DNA from: Candidatus Krumholzibacteriota bacterium
GTDB taxonomy: Bacteria; Krumholzibacteriota; Krumholzibacteriia; Krumholzibacteriales; Krumholzibacteriaceae
Direction: 5' to 3'
Assembly (NCBI GenBank): GCA_016932415.1
Contig: JAFGCX010000001.1
Span: forward strand, 1-64,000
DNA: 64,000 nt
Position numbers and translations under genes: made by a program
Notes under the pieces: model-generated
The model's database searches: none
Told to the model about the DNA's origin: nothing
What the model saw: the letters and a program-made list of their open reading frames with translations, nothing else
Shown: positions 63,421 to 64,000 of the stretch, one piece after another
Layout of the letters: each line of letters opens with the position of its first letter
How positions within the stretch are numbered: the first letter of the stretch is position 1

Positions 63421-64000
63421 ATGAGAATTTCGATATTTTTACTGATTTCAATCTCGGTGATCACGCTTTCGGGCTGTTTCTGGTCGAAAAATGTTGACAA
63501 TATACAGGTTACGGATTATCCAACAGCTCTTACAGGGGAAGACCTGTATCTTCTCTACCCCCGCCTGATCCTTCTCCACGAACAACTTGATGAGGCTAAC
63601 GCCTACTATTATCTGGGCGATATTGAAAACGCGGTCATACAGAGCGATTTTCTGCTGGATAAGATCGACGCGATGAAAGCCGAATCGCCTGTCCCGTTCT
63701 TGTGCAGCCACCTCGATTCACTGGAAACAATAATTTACTACCTGAAGGAAAAGATAATAGAGGAAGATGATATCAGGGAGTGGCAATCTCATATCTCATC
63801 CGCTTTTGATTCAATAGGAGAAAATCATGTTGTCGAGGAAGAAATCGAGATCGTCTATAACTGGAGGACTGATCACTGGATAAAATATTTCACCGGAAAG
63901 GGACGCAAACATTACAAAAAATGGCTCGATCGCTCGGAAAAATACAGGGATATTATCGAGCCGATCCTTGTAAAAAATGAAGTGCCCCGTGATCTGCTCT
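63421..64000 (+). CDS. lipoprotein, probable membrane-bound lytic transglycosylase (partial)
   Basis: The frame runs from an ATG (GGTGAGG eight bases before) to the window end without a stop, 193 residues seen. A leader with lipobox LSGC (cysteine at residue 19) predicts lipid anchoring. Residues 20-160 are helical and acidic. The last part, YRDIIEPILVKNEVPRDLL, resembles the segment that precedes the SLT catalytic domain in MltD-like transglycosylases, which cut peptidoglycan glycan strands. The catalytic Glu would lie just beyond the window. The assignment rests on that short motif plus the lipobox. Confidence 0.7.
   Translation, partial: MRISIFLLISISVITLSGCFWSKNVDNIQVTDYPTALTGEDLYLLYPRLILLHEQLDEANAYYYLGDIENAVIQSDFLLDKIDAMKAESPVPFLCSHLDSLETIIYYLKEKIIEEDDIREWQSHISSAFDSIGENHVVEEEIEIVYNWRTDHWIKYFTGKGRKHYKKWLDRSEKYRDIIEPILVKNEVPRDLL

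Overview
The window is a dense run of housekeeping genes from a diderm (two-membrane) bacterium. The evidence for an outer membrane is a LapA/LapB pair, a SPOR-domain protein, lipoproteins with clear lipoboxes, a protein ending in an Omp85-type barrel, and a lipoprotein lytic transglycosylase. One lipoprotein carries the PPTGGPEDKTPP start and Ig-like fold common in Bacteroidetes and relatives, and SecA is long (about 1022 residues). Together these suggest a candidate phylum near the FCB group (Krumholzibacteriota- or Eisenbacteria-like). This placement is an inference; no rRNA is present. No insertion sequence, prophage, CRISPR array or other mobile element was seen, and no gene-free stretch exceeds 300 bases.

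Layout. Almost everything is on the minus strand, so each operon reads from high to low coordinates. 1-8 kb: two proline tRNAs, surE-pcm, a small-exporter-type membrane protein, a GT2 glycosyltransferase, a MerR regulator, the block DUF512/radical SAM-der-plsY-gpsA, and tRNA-Gly with its own terminator. 7.8-20.8 kb: mutS, a sensor-like protein with a decayed GGDEF domain, mutL and miaA, preceded by mtaB, miaB, lapA, lapB and a TPR-SPOR protein. 20.8-31.5 kb: rpsA, ispH, a fused cmk-plsC, hisC, an RluB-type pseudouridine synthase, scpB, scpA, xerD and uvrC. 31.5-35.5 kb: two plus-strand genes, rpsT and a fused homocysteine methyltransferase/methylenetetrahydrofolate reductase, either side of minus-strand proS. 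35.5-48 kb: DUF494 (smg)-topA-trmFO-xerC-hslV-hslU-argF-lipoprotein-dapF-outer-membrane metalloprotease/barrel. 48-55 kb: secA and an unusual trio (TPR protein, DnaJ-TPR protein, membrane-anchored PQQ propeller). 55-60 kb: purN-purC-purH-guaA, with a good promoter before purN. 60-64 kb: a shortened comEC, a GGDEF diguanylate cyclase and, divergently, a lytic transglycosylase lipoprotein cut by the window end.

How the genes fit together. Purine synthesis (purNCH, guaA), phospholipid synthesis (gpsA makes glycerol-3-phosphate, PlsY and the PlsC half acylate it, Cmk supplies CDP), mismatch and excision repair (mutS, mutL with an endonuclease motif, uvrC), tRNA modification (miaA+miaB, mtaB, trmFO) and chromosome handling (topA, scpAB, xerC/xerD) are all present. 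The most unusual items are four. One is the metalloprotease-propeller-Omp85 fusion at 35.5-38.3 kb. Another is the Rossmann-GAF-decayed-GGDEF protein at 10.7-13.0 kb, which keeps a c-di-GMP I-site motif. The third is the PP2C-like/membrane/PQQ protein with its DnaJ and TPR neighbours. The fourth is an eight-cysteine insert in SecA. Several genes (surE, mutL, uvrC, argF-linked lipoprotein, secA, guaA) appear to start at TTG behind strong Shine-Dalgarno sequences.
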